Source: Chrysopilus asiliformis
Lineage: Eukaryota > Arthropoda > Insecta > Diptera > Rhagionidae
NCBI GenBank assembly: GCA_964034945.1
Contig: OZ035960.1
Span: 72,989,445 to 73,053,444, forward strand
DNA length: 64,000 bases
Reading direction: 5' to 3'
The translations under genes were made by a program, and so were the position numbers. The notes below the pieces were generated by a model. It was given only the letters and a program-made list of their open reading frames with translations, was not told where the DNA came from and did not search any database. Positions 1-12,026 of this stretch are shown here, piece after piece. Within the stretch, counting starts at the first letter, position 1; each line of letters opens with the position of its first letter.

Positions 1-284
1 AAATTTTATACGTTTTTGAGATTTTTGAATAAACCAAGAATTTATTGGGAGGTCGTTTTAGGTTGACAACGCGACAGGGCTCTAGCGTAAATTGCGCAGG
101 GTCGTAGATTTTGTAAAAGAAAGTTTTGTGTTGACCACAACTGATATTTTTATTTTATATTAAACCTTGCGCGGACCCCCTGACGTTGTTCAGGGACCCC
201 CAAATCAATTTTAATTTTCCACGGACCCCCTGGATGATCCCGGGGACCCCTGGGGGTCTGTAGGGACCACTTTGGGAACCACTG
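1..284 (-). mobile_element. hAT-like non-autonomous element, one terminus
   Basis: Read on the minus strand from 284, the sequence begins CAGTGGTTCCCAAAG and runs into repeated blocks of 'gggggtccctg'. That pattern is typical of hAT-type MITE ends. The adjacent bases at 285-290 (ttctag) recur at the far end of the neighbouring foldback arm (about 1676-1683), as expected if the element landed at the edge of that arm. The other end lies outside the window, so the family is an inference. Confidence 0.45.
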
Positions 285-480
285 TTCTAGAGAATGAAAT
301 GTAGATTTATTTAAAAAAAAAAATTAAGCCGATCTAAAGTTATACGACATACATACAGACCGACAAACAGACAGATCCTAAATTTTTTGTCTGAAACGGA
401 TTTTGTACTGGTCAGAAGTATTGAAAAGTATATTTTTTTTAAGTTTTTCCGATATTCTTATTTGTTATAAAACATTTTAA

Positions 481-680
481 CCCTTAATGTATGAGGTGAA
501 AATCATATGCGTAAATGATGAGGTGGTTTCCAATGGACTTGTTCTAATCACATACCAAATCCGTGCTTTTAACTCGGCACACAACACCATACTGTATGAA
601 GGTACTGAAGATTTCAAAGTCACTGTGCTGAAAACATGAGAAATAGCAAAGAGAGAAAAGTCAATGTCATCAATTAAGGG
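481..680. mobile_element. piggyBac-like MITE (TTAA)
   Basis: TTAA at 477-480 and 681-684 flanks a 200-bp element with ends CCCTTAATGTATGA and TCATCAATTAAGGG. A mutated copy lies at about 1265-1484 in the other foldback arm. The TTAA duplication and CCCT ends are the piggyBac signature. Confidence 0.6.
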
Positions 681-877
681 TTAAAATACAAAATTTAATG
701 GAGTTTTTTTTTAATTTTTTTCTTGAAATTGTTCATAATTTTTTGTTAAATATTCAATGAATTTTGCTTTCGAATAGCTTTGCATTGATATTTGTTTATA
801 ATGCTGTTCCATCGCATGCAGGATATACTGTTTTTGTTACTCCTGGTGCGTTAGAACAGTATTATATCGAGTCATCA

Positions 878-1252
878 GAATTGTGCGATTTTGTTAGTAA
901 TAACACATACTTTTTCTTTGATAAAATATTAAATCAAGAAATCACTGGTATAAGGAACAATTTTTTGACTGCCGATCCAGCAACATACGAGGAAGACGAG
1001 AACTACATCGCTGCGAAGGCAATGATTAAAAATTTACTTGTTGTTAATGATATAGCAGAGCGTGGAGTAGCTTTGATGACTCAATATAATACTGTTCTAA
1101 CGCACTAGGAGCAACAAAAACAGTATATCCTGCATGCATTGGAACAGCATTATAAACAAATATCAATGCAAAGCTATTCGAAAGCAAAATTCATTGAATA
1201 TTTAACAAAAAATTATGAACAATTTCAAGAAACAAAAAAAAAATTCCATTAA
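878..1252 (+). pseudogene. Captured coding fragment inside the foldback
   Basis: An open frame runs through the loop and on into the right arm to a TAA at 1250-1252, broken only by an in-frame TAG at 1106-1108. The peptide includes the stretch VVNDIAERGVAL and, after the TAG, EQQKQYIL. I recall similar stretches at the C-terminal end of uncharacterised arthropod proteins, but that recollection is unverified. The upstream open frame from 764 lies in the left arm and is antisense to the right arm, so it is not part of the original gene. Function unknown. Confidence 0.5.
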
Positions 1253-1684
1253 ATTTTGTATTTTAACACTTAATTGATGAGGTGGGTCCAGTGGACCCAC
1301 ATTGACTTTTCTCTCTTTGCTATTTCTCATGTTTTCAGCACAGTGACTCTGAAATCTTCAGTACCTTCATACAGTATGGTGTTGTGTGCCGAGTTAAAAG
1401 CACGGATTTGGTATGTGATTAGAACAAGTCCATTGAAAACCACCTCATCATGTACGCATATGATTTTCACCTCATAAATTAAGGGTTAAAATGTTTTATA
1501 ACAAATAAGAATATCGGAAAAACTTAAAAAAAAATATACTTTTCAATACTTCTGACCAGTACAAAATCCGTTTCAGACAAAAAATTTAGGATCTGTCTGT
1601 TTGTCGGTCTGTATGTATGTCGTATAACTTTAGATCGGCTTAATTTTTTTTTTTAAATAAATCTACATTTCATTCTCTAGAACA

Positions 1685-2089
1685 TAGGCTTACCAGAAGA
1701 AATATTCCACCCTTTAGAAAGTGCAAAAAATACATTTAAAGAAAATAATTCATGAAAATGTTCTTAAAAAATCGCTGTTTTGGGACCAAAAAAGCATTAA
1801 ATTTCAACCGTAGGTCAAAACTTCGTGAGAATTAGATGTTCGTCTAGTTATCCTCTACAAAAGTTGTCTTTAGACCATCAACGAAAAATTAAATATTATA
1901 GGAGTTACGGACAGTTAAAGCGATTCACCATTTTAAAGTGTATTTTTGAAACTTCAATGAAAAACCGGCTGGGTTTTTTCCACTACAGATTCCTACTTTT
2001 TTTTTTAAATCTTATTTTTTTGACCTAAACTTCACGAAAATGGACGGGGAGCAACGGAAATTACAACTTTGCACATATGGGCATTCTAA
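1685..2089. other. Unassigned AT-rich sequence
   Basis: Poly-T and poly-A runs with no coding signal, terminal repeats or recognisable family. Confidence 0.5.
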
Positions 2090-2405
<316 letters not shown>

Positions 2406-2474
2406 ACGATAAATTGTTCTACGATAAATTGTTCACGATAAATTGTTCACGATAAATTGTTTACGATAAATTGA
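2406..2474 (+). repeat. Short tandem repeat 'acgataaattgtt'
   Basis: Five copies of a 13-15-bp unit containing cgataaattg end in 'gaccggcaccc'. The same junction occurs inverted near 4384-4410, again beside a G/A-rich tract, so pyrimidine tract plus repeat form one dispersed repeat. Confidence 0.6.
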
Positions 2475-2699
2475 CCGGCACCCGAGCGAACCCAACTAGG
2501 CTATGTAACTATAGCTAGCCTCGCTCACATAGCTTAGTTGAAGTGTGCCACGGGGGTAAGAGTGTCTGCTGAAACATTTTCTTTCGTCATACATTTTCGT
2601 GAAGCAAGTTTTTGATGGATTTTAACGGCAGAACACAACCCTACGTCCTCCGAATGCATAGGCGGTTAATCATTGAGTTCCTCTGATCCACACTTTTAA

Positions 2700-3158
2700 C
2701 CCTTTGATGCATCGTATATCTTATATGATATGCTTATTTAAATAATCATATTAGTAAATTTGGGAGTAAGTCAAAACCATTTCTATACCAATTGATCAAA
2801 ATAAACTGCAAATCTGTAAATACACAAAAAAAAACCCCGAAGAAAATAAAAGCGAAAAACCATTCATATATACTCCATTTGGAGTTAATTTTAAATTTTC
2901 GCGTTTTGCTCATTTTTACTTTAATAAAGGTAAACTAATGAAATTTTTAGTTTTTAATATTTTGTAGTAACAAATAAAAAAATGAATAAACCACAAGTTT
3001 AATATTACCGTTAATTAGAATGAATGATAAATGGGAGAATCTCTTTAAATCTTATATAATTTTGATATCCAAATTTTTCAAGTATTCTTTCCGAAATAAG
3101 AATGCGAATTTCCATTAGAATCCAAATTTTCAGTCAAATAGAAAAATGCAGGAAAGGG
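2700..3158. mobile_element. piggyBac-like MITE (TTAA)
   Basis: TTAA at 2696-2699 and 3159-3162. The ends CCCTTTGATGCAT and ATGCAGGAAAGGG are inverted repeats apart from two bases. The 459-bp interior is AT-rich and non-coding. Confidence 0.55.
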
Positions 3159-3439
3159 TTAAGCTGGCAAACTTGATTTTTCAACAACTCGATGGAACTT
3201 TAAACCTATAATTTTCTATTCAATTTTTAAATTTTTAAAAAAAGTCACAAATTGAACTATGTATTTGAAGTTGAAAATTTCACTCTTTCATTATTTAAGC
3301 TTAATTTTTAAACTTTAGATTTAATTTTAAACTACTTTGTAGTTCAAAACTAACCATTTGAAGAGCTCTATTACGCTGCAACACAAAAGTAGCACACAAG
3401 AAAATTTTCTTCCACAAGTTATGCCGCTTTTTTATTTAT

Positions 3440-4010
3440 TTAAAAGCTTTTATTTAGCTTGCCTTCGTGTCTGTGTCTGTTTGTCTCTTTGTCTGTCTGT
3501 TTGTCTGTCAGATCAAATCTTGCAACCCAATTTTGACCCACTTCCACTTGTCCGATTGACTTGAAATTTTGCACACTTATATAAGTCCGATGACAATACA
3601 ATATTTTCACTACTTCGTCCTTGTACGGATAACAGAAGGTCCTGTAAGGATAACGTGATTATCCTTTTCTCAAAATTTTCCGGAAAAAAATCTATTCTGG
3701 GGGTTTTTGAGGTCGCTGAATCCGAATCTGTCATTAAAAAGTCTGTAAGGATAACGGAAGGTCCTGTAAGGATAACGTGATTATCCTTTTCTCCAAATTT
3801 TCCGGAAAAAAATCTATTCTGGGGGTTTTTGAGGTCGCTGAATCCGAATCTGTCATTAAAAAGTCTGTAAGGATAACGGAAGGTCCTGTAAGGATAACGT
3901 GATTATCCCTTTCTCCAAATTTTCCGGAAAAAAATCTATTCTGGGGGTTTTTGGGGTCGCTGAATCCGATTCTCAAGTTAAAAAGCCTGTAAGGACATCT
4001 CAAATGTAAG
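3440..4010 (+). repeat. R1 family copy: TGTC head plus ~124-bp tandem units
   Basis: A short TGTCTGTTTGTC run (about 3472-3510) leads into a conserved head ('acttgaaattttgcacac'). About three tandem units of roughly 124 bp follow, each with 'ctgtaaggataacg', 'tttccggaaaaa' and 'gaggtcgctgaatccgaat'. The same units recur at 4696, 8987, 13283, 34560 and 61188. No protein is encoded. Confidence 0.8.
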
Positions 4011-4091
4011 GATATATATTCGAAGACTAAAAATAACAAAAAAAAAAAAAATAAAAAAAAAATTTTAAAAAAAGCTTTTATTAAAAAAGAA

Positions 4092-4264
4092 TGCACTAAA
4101 AAGAAAAAAAATAATTTTCTGGACGCTGTGTATCACAAATATAAAAGCTTTTAAAAAGCGAGATAAAGCCTAAAACAATAACATAAAAATTTATCTCGCT
4201 TTTAAAAAGCTTTTATATTTGTGATACACAGCGTCCAGAAAATTATTTTTTTCTTTTTAGTGCA
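4092..4264. repeat. Long perfect hairpin P1
   Basis: The left arm (4092-4168) and right arm (4189-4264) are near-perfect reverse complements of about 76 bp with a ~20-base AT-rich loop. The outer ends read TGCACTAAAAAG and CTTTTTAGTGCA. A related inner arm ('gacgctgtgtatca') is at 46148-46299. Confidence 0.85.
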
Positions 4265-4383
4265 TTTTTTTTTGAAGTGAAAACTTCTTTAGCGGCGTTG
4301 TGAGTGATTTCAAACTCGATGAAACGACAGTAAAAAGAGATAGGATATTTTAGCCTACGAGAAAAAGAGATAGAATACAGATG

Positions 4384-4520
4384 GGTGCCAGTCAATTTAT
4401 CGTAAACAAGATTGATGGGAAGGGGAAGAGGGCGGGTTACGGGAAGGGAAAGGGGAGAAGGGAGAAGTGATAGGAGGGAGGAAGCGGAGAGAGGAGGCGA
4501 TAAATTATGTTTCGTCATAA
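4384..4520 (-). repeat. Purine-rich tract with inverted 'cgataaattg' repeat
   Basis: Inverted copy of the composite repeat at 2288-2474: a G/A-rich tract bordered by 'caatttatcgtaaacaag' and 'gcgataaattatg'. Confidence 0.5.
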
Positions 4521-4539
4521 ATTGCAATATATACATATC

Positions 4540-5298
4540 TACTCGTATATAAATAAAAATGGATGTTTTATTGTTTGTCTGTCTGCCTGAGATTACAAAA
4601 CTCAAAAACTACTGGACCGATTTTTATGCGGTTTTTTGCAAAATAATCTGTGTTGCCAGGAGCAGGTTTTTAGCTATGTAGATTTTCAAAATTCGAAACG
4701 GAAGGTCCTGTAAGGATAATGAAAATATCCTTTTTCCCATTTTTCCCCGGAAAAATTTGCATTTTAGGGTTTTTGGGGTCACTGATCACGAATCCGGTAT
4801 TAGATTTTCAAAATTCGAAACGGAAGGTCCTGTAAGGATAAGGAAAATATCCTTTTTCCCATTTTGCCCCGGAAAAAATTGCATTTTAGGGTTTTTGGGG
4901 TCGCTGATCACGAATCCGGTATTAGATTTTCAAAATTCGAAACGGAAGGTCCTGTAAGGATAATGAAAATATCCTTTTTCCCACTTTTCCCCCGAAAAAT
5001 TTGCACTATAGGGTTTTTGGGGTCACTGATCACGAATCCGATATTAGATTTTCAAAATTCGAAACGGAAGGTCCTGTAAGGATAATGAAAATATCCTTTT
5101 TCCCATTTTTCCCTGGAAAAATAGGCACTATGGGGTTTTTGGGGTCGCTGATCACGAATCCAGTATTAGATTTTCAAAATTCGAAACGGAAGGTCCTGTA
5201 AGGATAATGAAAATATCCTTTTTCCCATTTTCCCCGGAAAAATTTGCATTTTAGGGTTTTTGGGGTCGCTGATCACGAATCCGGTATTAGATTTTCAA
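4540..5298 (+). repeat. R1 family copy with five ~122-bp units
   Basis: The head at 4540-4695 ('gagattacaaaactcaaaaa', 'ctactggaccgattt') precedes five tandem units starting 'cggaaggtcctgtaaggata' at about 4700, 4821, 4942, 5066 and 5188. The short open frames shift with each unit and are artefacts. Confidence 0.85.
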
Positions 5299-5510
5299 TA
5301 AAAATATAATATGACTTTTGAACTTGGTACCAATATTATAATAAATAAACGCTATAACTATCCCACACCTGATACCGCATTCGTCTCATTCTCTCGCTGT
5401 TTAGTTTTCCTAAGGTTTCACTTCTACCGCGTGTGCACTGCACACACATGTTTTTTTTTTAATAAAAGCTTTTTTTTTTAATTTTTTTTTTTTTTTTACC
5501 GCTTCAGGTT

Positions 5511-5706
5511 GAAGTATATATTTTCCAGAACACAATTTCCAAATAACTCTGAGTCAGATTTCCCAATATTTCGTTTCGCGCCAAAAAATTTTAGGTCTCG
5601 ATTCTACCGAAATTCGTTCCCCCCAAAATATATATTTTCCAGAACACAATTTCCAAATAAATCCGAGTCAGATTTCCCAAGATTTCGTTTCGCGACAAAA
5701 AATTTT
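5511..5706 (+). repeat. Direct duplication of ~85 bp
   Basis: 'gtatatattttccagaac' and the next ~70 bp are repeated at about 5515-5600 and 5624-5705 with few substitutions. Confidence 0.7.
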
Positions 5707-6125
5707 ACCCGAAGCTGGAACACAGCAAATTTCTCGAAAACGGTTGCAGCGGCAAATTTTTTTTTTGAGCTGTAAATAGCGGTAAAAAAGCGGCGAAACT
5801 TGTGGAAGAAAATTTTCTTGTGTGCCATTGTTGTGTTCCAGCTTTAACCTGAAGATGGAAAACAGCAAATATCTCGAAATCGGCTGCAGCAGCAAATTTA
5901 ATTCTTGCGCAGTAAAAGAGCGGTAAATTAGCAGTACATTTTCCATTTTTTGTTTTTTAATTTTTTTCTTGCTGTGTTCCAGCTTCAACCTGAAGCTGGA
6001 ACACAGCAAATTTCTCAAAAACGGCTGCAGCGGCAAATTTTTGTTTTTGAGCAGTAAATAGCGGTAAAAAAGCAACAAAACTTGTGGAAGAAAATTTTCT
6101 TGTGTGCTATTGTTGTGTTCCAGCG
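5707..6125. repeat. Three tandem palindromic ~140-bp units
   Basis: Units at about 5711-5845, 5850-5990 and 5992-6125 begin like 'gaagctggaacacagc' and end in its reverse complement. Each contains a C/G-richer core ('ggctgcagcggcaaa'); two contain the palindrome 'gaagaaaattttcttg'. A related inverted piece is at about 3370-3430. Confidence 0.7.
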
Positions 6126-6135
6126 TAATAGAGCT

Positions 6136-7540
6136 GATATTCGTATCAAAATTCGAACAGTTGTAGCAAAATTCCACTTTGAAGTCAAACTTTCCAATAA
6201 GATTTTTTAAAATTTATTCCAATCGGATTTTGATGTGTGTGAGTTTTATGTAGAATCATATCCTAAATAACTTTTGTTCTTACACTTTTTGATAAAATTC
6301 ACCGTTTTTGAGATATTCGCAAAAAACGTTTTCGTTCGTATGGTGGTACCCCCCCCCCCCCCCCCCCCTAATGGTCCATTTTTGCCCATTAACGAACTTA
6401 GCCTCGCATTTTACGAAAAACGAATCTGCGCAAAATTTCAAGTCTCTAGCTCAATCCGTGCGCCCGCAATCCGCGCCACAGACGGGCGGATGGACATGCA
6501 AAAGTTAATTATTTTTATACCCGTATGGTGAAACCAAAGGGTATATTAACTTTGCCTTACCGTTTGTAACGACAAGATCCCGTCATCACACACATAAATG
6601 AATTATACCAGTATGTTTAGAATGATAAAAAAAAATGAATTTTGCATGTCCGTCCGTCTGTCTGTCCGTCCGTCTGTGGCGCGGATTGCGGGCGCACGGA
6701 TTCAGCTACAGACTTGAAATTTCGTTTTTCGTAAAATGCTAAGTTCGTTAATGCGCAAAAATGGACCATTAAGGGGGGTACTTCCCATACGAACGAAAAC
6801 GTTTTTTGCGAATATCTCAAAAACGGTGCATCTTATCAAAGAAGTGCAAGAACAAAAGTTATTTAGGATATGATTCTACATAAAACTCCCATACATCAAA
6901 ATCCGATTGGAATAAATTTTAAAAAATCTTATTGGAAAGTTTAACTTCAAAGTGGAATTTTGATACAACTGTTCGAATTTTGATACGAATATTACCATAC
7001 GGGTTTTCAATAATTGCCAGATTGGCAATTAAACTTTCCAATAATATTTTTTAAAATTTGTTCCAATTGGATTTTGATGTATGGGAGTTTTATGTAGAAT
7101 CATATCCTAAACAACTTTTGTTTTTGAGATATTTTGATAACATGTACCGTTTTTGAGATATTCGCAAAAAACGTTTTCGTTCGTATTTCGTTCGTACTTT
7201 ATCAAAAAAGTCCAAGAACAAAAGTTATTTAGGATATGATTCTACATAAAACTCCCATACATGAAAATCCGATTGGAATAAATTTTAAAAAATCTTATTG
7301 GAAAATTTTACTTCAAAGTGGAATTTTGATACAACTGTTCGCTGTTCACTTAAATCACCATACGGATTTTCAATAATTGCCAGATTGGCAATTATAGCTT
7401 TTGTTATGTTTATCATTCCAAACACACTGGTGTAATTCATTTTTGTGTGTGATGACGGGATCTTGGCGTTACAAACGGTAAGGCAAAGTTAGCATACCCT
7501 TTGGTTTTACCATACGGGTATAAAAAGACTATCACAAAGC
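6136..7540. mobile_element. TACCC element cluster (rearranged copies)
   Basis: A reverse copy missing its start (6136-6505) abuts a forward copy starting 'tatacccgtatgg' near 6517, followed by broken forward and reverse pieces up to 7540. Shared internal marks are the GTCC/GTCT microsatellite, 'gcggattgcgggcgcacgga', 'atgattctacataaaactcc' and the hairpin 'attgccagattggcaat'. Both ends carry small hairpins and no coding region is seen. Non-autonomous; a Helitron/Helentron-like class is possible but unproven. Confidence 0.75.
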
Positions 7541-7860
7541 CAAAACTAATTTTTATTTATGACTCGAACGCTAAAAGCGTGAATAGAACAAAACCTGTGA
7601 AAACGAAATTCAGTTGGTTATAAATTAGATAGCCTAGAGTGGTTCGATTAGTGCTCTTCGGAAAATGGTTTTCGAAAATTAACAGAAATACAATAAATTT
7701 CACCATTCGGATTCGGATTCACTTTACTCCCTTCGTTTACTGCCCTGACCACTCAGGTTACTTTTAAATGGAGATATGTTAGAGATGGACTGCAAAGATC
7801 ATCTATGCCGAATTTCAGACCAATCGGTTCTGTAGTTTTCCCTCGAAAGAATAGCATTAA

Positions 7861-8392
7861 CTCTTTCGGTCTCAATTATTTTTTCGTGTTTCTTTAAAAC
7901 TACTTTTGCATCTTAGAATTAAGAATTATTTAATAAACTTCATGTAAAATATTATACCTGTTTAGTGAAAATATCCTGGGATATATAATCCCACCGGGGT
8001 TCCTCAATGGGACGATGTTTCCCAAAATAGTTTTCATGTGATTTTTTTGGTACACCATTAGAATACAATGTTTGTACTTTATAAAGTTTAACAGGAAACT
8101 TTTAACTTCTAATATATTTTGAACTTTTTTTTTATAAAAAAATACACTTGTCTAATCAAAAAAAATTTTTTTTGTACGAAAACACTACTATTCAAACACT
8201 CTCGATCATGACGAAATGGCAATAACTTGTTGCGTAATTCTCACAGAGAATGTTTTTGTATTTTATTTTGCTGTAAGTATTATAAAAGCGTAGGTACTGG
8301 GGCACTTGAAATACAGAAATATGTCTATGGTGGCCCCAATAGTATCTTTTCAACTTCCTATGGGACATATAATCCCAAGGGGATCGAAAGGG
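7861..8392. mobile_element. piggyBac-like MITE (TTAA)
   Basis: TTAA at 7857-7860 and 8393-8396, with inverted ends CTCTTTCGGTCTC and GGGATCGAAAGGG. The 532-bp interior is non-coding. Confidence 0.55.
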
Positions 8393-8960
8393 TTAAGGAA
8401 AAACAAAGCTTGAGATTCTGTTATTCCTTTTCCTTACCCCAACCTTTCGGGCTACTTTTCAGTGGATCTATGTTAGAACTGGGCCCCAAGGAACATCTGT
8501 GCCACATTTCAGGCTGATCGGCTTGGTAGTTTACTCACCAAAAAGTAAAATAGGGGACAAACCAAAACCAAGCTTCTTATTCACTTTAACTCGTCCCCTT
8601 AGTTAGTCTTACACCAATCCGGACACCATTTAATGGGTCTATGTTGGAACTGGAAGTCCAAGCTTCGGAATCAATTTACCTCCTTCTCTCACTCCCCCCA
8701 CCACTCGGGCTTCCTTACAATAGTTGGAACCAGGCCTACAGCCAAATTTCAGGTCAATCGGTTCAGCTCTTTTCACGTAAAAGAGGAACAGATAGACAGA
8801 TACCAACTCCTTTTTATACACTTTCTATTAAGTTGGATTGTCGCGACCTGGCTACCTACCTGGCTATGTGTCTATCTCTGGAATCTTTGGAACCTTATAT
8901 CTCCGAAACTATGCAACCTAGGAAGATGAAATTTTGTCACCTTGCGTAGTTCCGGTGACA
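8393..8960 (+). repeat. Degenerate tandem-like repeat of 'atttcaggtcaatcgg' units
   Basis: Phrases such as 'tctatgttagaactggg', 'ccacatttcaggctgatcgg' and 'aaatttcaggtcaatcggtt' recur at about 7760-7850, 8465-8540 and 8635-8770. They resemble the internal repeats of R1 and R2 but are more decayed. No gene seen. Confidence 0.5.
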
Positions 8961-8979
8961 GTTCAATATTTTTACTACT

Positions 8980-9435
8980 CCATCCTTGTAAGGATAATGG
9001 AAGCTCCTGTAAGGATAATGCAAATATCCTTTTTCCCATTTTTTCCGGGAAAAAATGGCATTAGGGGGTTTTCGGGGTCGCTGATTACGAATCCGGTGTT
9101 AGATTTTTGAAATTAGAAACGGAGGGTCCTGTAAGGATAACGCAAATATCCTTTTCCCAATTTTTTCCGGGAAAAATTGACATCAGGGGGTTTTTGGGGT
9201 CGCTGATTACGAATCCGGTGTTAGATTTTCGAAATTAGAAACGGAAGGTCCTGTAAGGATGACGTAAATATCCTTTTCCCGTCTTTCCCGGGGAAAAACG
9301 GCATTAGGGGGTTTTTGGGGTCGCTGAATCCCATTCTGACATTTAAAATTCTGTAAGGATAACGAAATGTCCTGCAAAGATAACGTGAGTTTCCTTTTGC
9401 TCAAATTTCCCGCGAAAGATGTTTTCTGGAGGTTT
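8980..9435 (+). repeat. R1 family copy with ~4 units
   Basis: Tandem ~120-bp units with 'ctgtaaggataa', 'ggggtttttggggtcgctga' and 'acgaatccggtgtta'. Confidence 0.8.
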
Positions 9436-9472
9436 TTGGTAGGCTAATTCAAGACTAAAAAGTATAAAATAA

Positions 9473-9790
9473 AAAAAACACTAAAAAACAAGTTTTATAA
9501 CCTTATACACTTTCAAAATGCACTAAAAAGTAAAAAACAAGTTTAAAGTTTCACAAAAAATATTTTTATAAATTGCGTGTTGTTGTGAAAATATAAAGTG
9601 TGTGGCGTTGCATTTGCTCTTGAATCTGTAATAGCGGTTTCCTACTGTGCAACGCAGCACACTTTATATTTTCTCAACAACACGCAATTTATAAACACAT
9701 TTTTTGTGAAACTTTAAACTTGTTTTTTTACTTTTTAGTGCATTTTGAAAGTGTATAAGGTTATAAAACTTGTTTTTTAAAGTGTTTTTT
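9473..9790. repeat. Long hairpin P2
   Basis: Arms 9473-9613 and 9648-9790 are reverse complements over about 140 bp with a ~35-base spacer. They carry GCACTAAAAAGTAAAAA in the left arm and its complement in the right. The core differs from P1 but the motif and the position downstream of an R1 array are shared. Confidence 0.8.
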
Positions 9791-10155
9791 TATATATTAG
9801 TATGATTATATTTATAAAAATATGAATTTTTATTTTACCAAATCTAAAATATCTCGACAACCGTAAAATACATCGATTTACTGTAAAAGAAAAAAATGTA
9901 GAGATCTTTACCGACTCTAATTCAACCTTAAATTACAATACTTTTTCGAAAAACTGTTAGTTTGCAAGAAATTTGCAAAATTCTATTCTTTTTAAATTTT
10001 AATGAAAATATCTCAATAACGGTAAAAGATAGCGGATAACAGCAAAAGGCAAAAGTTTGACGAATACGAGTATTATTCTCTTCAATTCGTGTTTTCGAGA
10101 AAGTCGCAAAAAACTGTTTTTTTTTAAATAATGACATATTTCGATAACGGCTTTA

Positions 10156-10539
10156 TGCTACATTTACACGAATGACAAATTTGTCATTTTTTTCTTGTCA
10201 TTATGTTAATTCCCGTGTAAATGGCATAATTTTTGTAATTTTTTCTGTCAGAAAATGTCAATCTCTCATAAAAGAATGAACTTGTCCATTCTTTTATGCC
10301 AGATTGTCATTCGTGCAAACGCAATATTAGTTATGACAACTTTAGTATTCAACTTTTGTCATAACTAATATTGCGTTTGTACGAATGACAATCTGGCATA
10401 AAAGAATGGACAAGTTCATTCTTTTATGAGAGATTGACATTTTCTGACAGAAAAAATTACAAAAATTATGCCATTTACACGGGAATTAACATAATGACAA
10501 GAAAAAAATGACAAATTTGTCATTCGTGTAAATGTAGCA
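10156..10539. mobile_element. Near-perfect palindromic MITE, TTA duplication
   Basis: The 384-bp element is one inverted repeat: arms of about 180 bp around a ~25-base spacer ('caactttagtattcaacttt'). Its outer ends are TGCTACATTTACACGAATGA and the complement. TTA at 10153-10155 and 10540-10542 is a target duplication. A 3-bp duplication suits PIF/Harbinger-type mobilisation, but the family is not identified. Confidence 0.8.
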
Positions 10540-10780
10540 TTAGAGATGTATTTCTAGCAAAAGATAAAAATATCTCAATAATTTCATGGATCGAGCAACA
10601 GCAGCTGTAGTTCCCGATGGCCATTTTTAGGTGATCAGGGACCATAAACAGCAAATTTCGTCTAATCTATAGTTTGTGATGTAACCTAGGAATGATTTGC
10701 ACTTATTTAGAAACAAAATTTCCTAAAAATGCATTTGACAGTTGATGTATTGAATTTTTGAGAATTAAACCGAAAACATA

Positions 10781-11191
10781 ATATCGCACATGGTCCCGTA
10801 GACTGTAGTATCTCAAAATCGGCCATTTCAAGAAAAACGCATTCAAAGTTTTCATTTCAAAATAATTGTTTATGAATAATTGTTTTTTTCTGTTGTCTGT
10901 ACAGTAATATTTCAATTGATTACTCTTTTGATAATAATTTACAGATCATTTGCTTCATTTTTTTTTTTTTTGCAATAATAAAAGATAGAGTTAGGTTTGT
11001 TTTCCACAAAATCAATTTAAATTTTAAAAAATGGGAATTTAAAAAACCAAAAATAAATAAATTTTAGGACTACGTTTACATTTAAATTTGTTTTTCATTT
11101 GATTCGGTCAATTTTCCTTTACATAATGGAATAATTACTCAAAAACACATTTTTTTGAGATACTACAGTCTACGGGACCATGTGCGATATA
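10781..11191. mobile_element. Inverted-repeat bounded segment
   Basis: 'atatcgcacatggtcccgta' (10781 on) recurs inverted, ending at 11191. The arms are about 38 bp and the AT-rich middle is non-coding. Probably a MITE; no target duplication resolved. Confidence 0.5.
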
Positions 11192-12026
11192 ACCATTATT
11201 TAACTACGCTCCAGTCTAAATTTGTTTATGAATAAGAATTTTTTTAAGTTGAGCCCAAGTTAAACGCAGCCACGATGAACGAGCCTATATGTTCATATAA
11301 TCAAGTCGTACATATATTGCGATGTACAAATAATCACGGCTCTTCTGTATTTCTTTTAGATTCTTGTATGGGGCAAAAAACACACAAGGGTATTTAAAAA
11401 AAGTGCAAAATACTAAACATGAATATCTCCAGCTGTGAGTTATATGTTGAAGTTGTACATAACGTAGTTTTTACCTACCATAACAGATTAAGAACAAAGA
11501 ATCACAAATATGTAACCAGTCGGTTAAAAAGACACAAACATGGAAAATATTGTCACAATAAAAACTTAGGAATGACCATTATGCCTAAAAAATAAAAGTC
11601 GAAAACTTCTCAACTCCAGGTAGGTACTGGTGTTAAACAAATGTAATTTATGATGATCCAGCCTCTACAAACAAAGATCGGTTTCAGATAACGTCCAACG
11701 CGACAAGATTTGAATTGGACAAACATGAGACATTCCAATATATAAAAAAATACAAAATTATAGAGTTTCGGCAGTTTCGTCATTTACTTCGTGATTCAAA
11801 TTTTTCACTCTTCCACAAAGAGGGAATTTAACTTTAAACCTAATATATTAATTGTGTTGTTAATTTACGATCTCCGCGATGAAGATGACAAAACTGAAAT
11901 ATTGTGATATTCGTCGTTATAAATTTTATTGCACTCTATATGAGAATTATACAGGAGTATATGAAATTAAGTATACCGTTTAAAACGCATCGAGTCGTGC
12001 ACAAAAATGAACTACACCAGGGTGTT
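11192..12026. other. No recognised feature
   Basis: Unique-looking AT-rich sequence without a long open frame, terminal repeats or a family resemblance. Confidence 0.4.

Larger units (their letters stand above)
283..1684. mobile_element. Foldback element with ~600-bp inverted arms
   Basis: The left arm (283-877) is the reverse complement of the right arm (1074-1684) apart from scattered substitutions. The loop is about 196 bp. Each arm holds a TTAA-flanked 200-bp MITE copy (481-680 and about 1265-1484) and the same antisense/sense piece of a coding segment. The arms therefore look like an inverted duplication of one genomic piece rather than simple transposon TIRs. No target duplication was resolved. 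Confidence 0.8.

Noticed and set aside
4757..5201. Serial ~66-codon open frames with near-identical peptides ('FRVFGV.DHESGIRFSKFETEG')
   Set aside because: One frame per ~122-bp R1 repeat unit; the same peptide appears in R1 copies on the other strand at 61-63 kb. Non-coding repeat.
6274..6531. Repeated peptide 'NGPFLPINELSLAFYEKRICA' in many places
   Set aside because: It is a frame through the TACCC element interior, present in all copies with frameshifts and on both strands; no start or domain is conserved.
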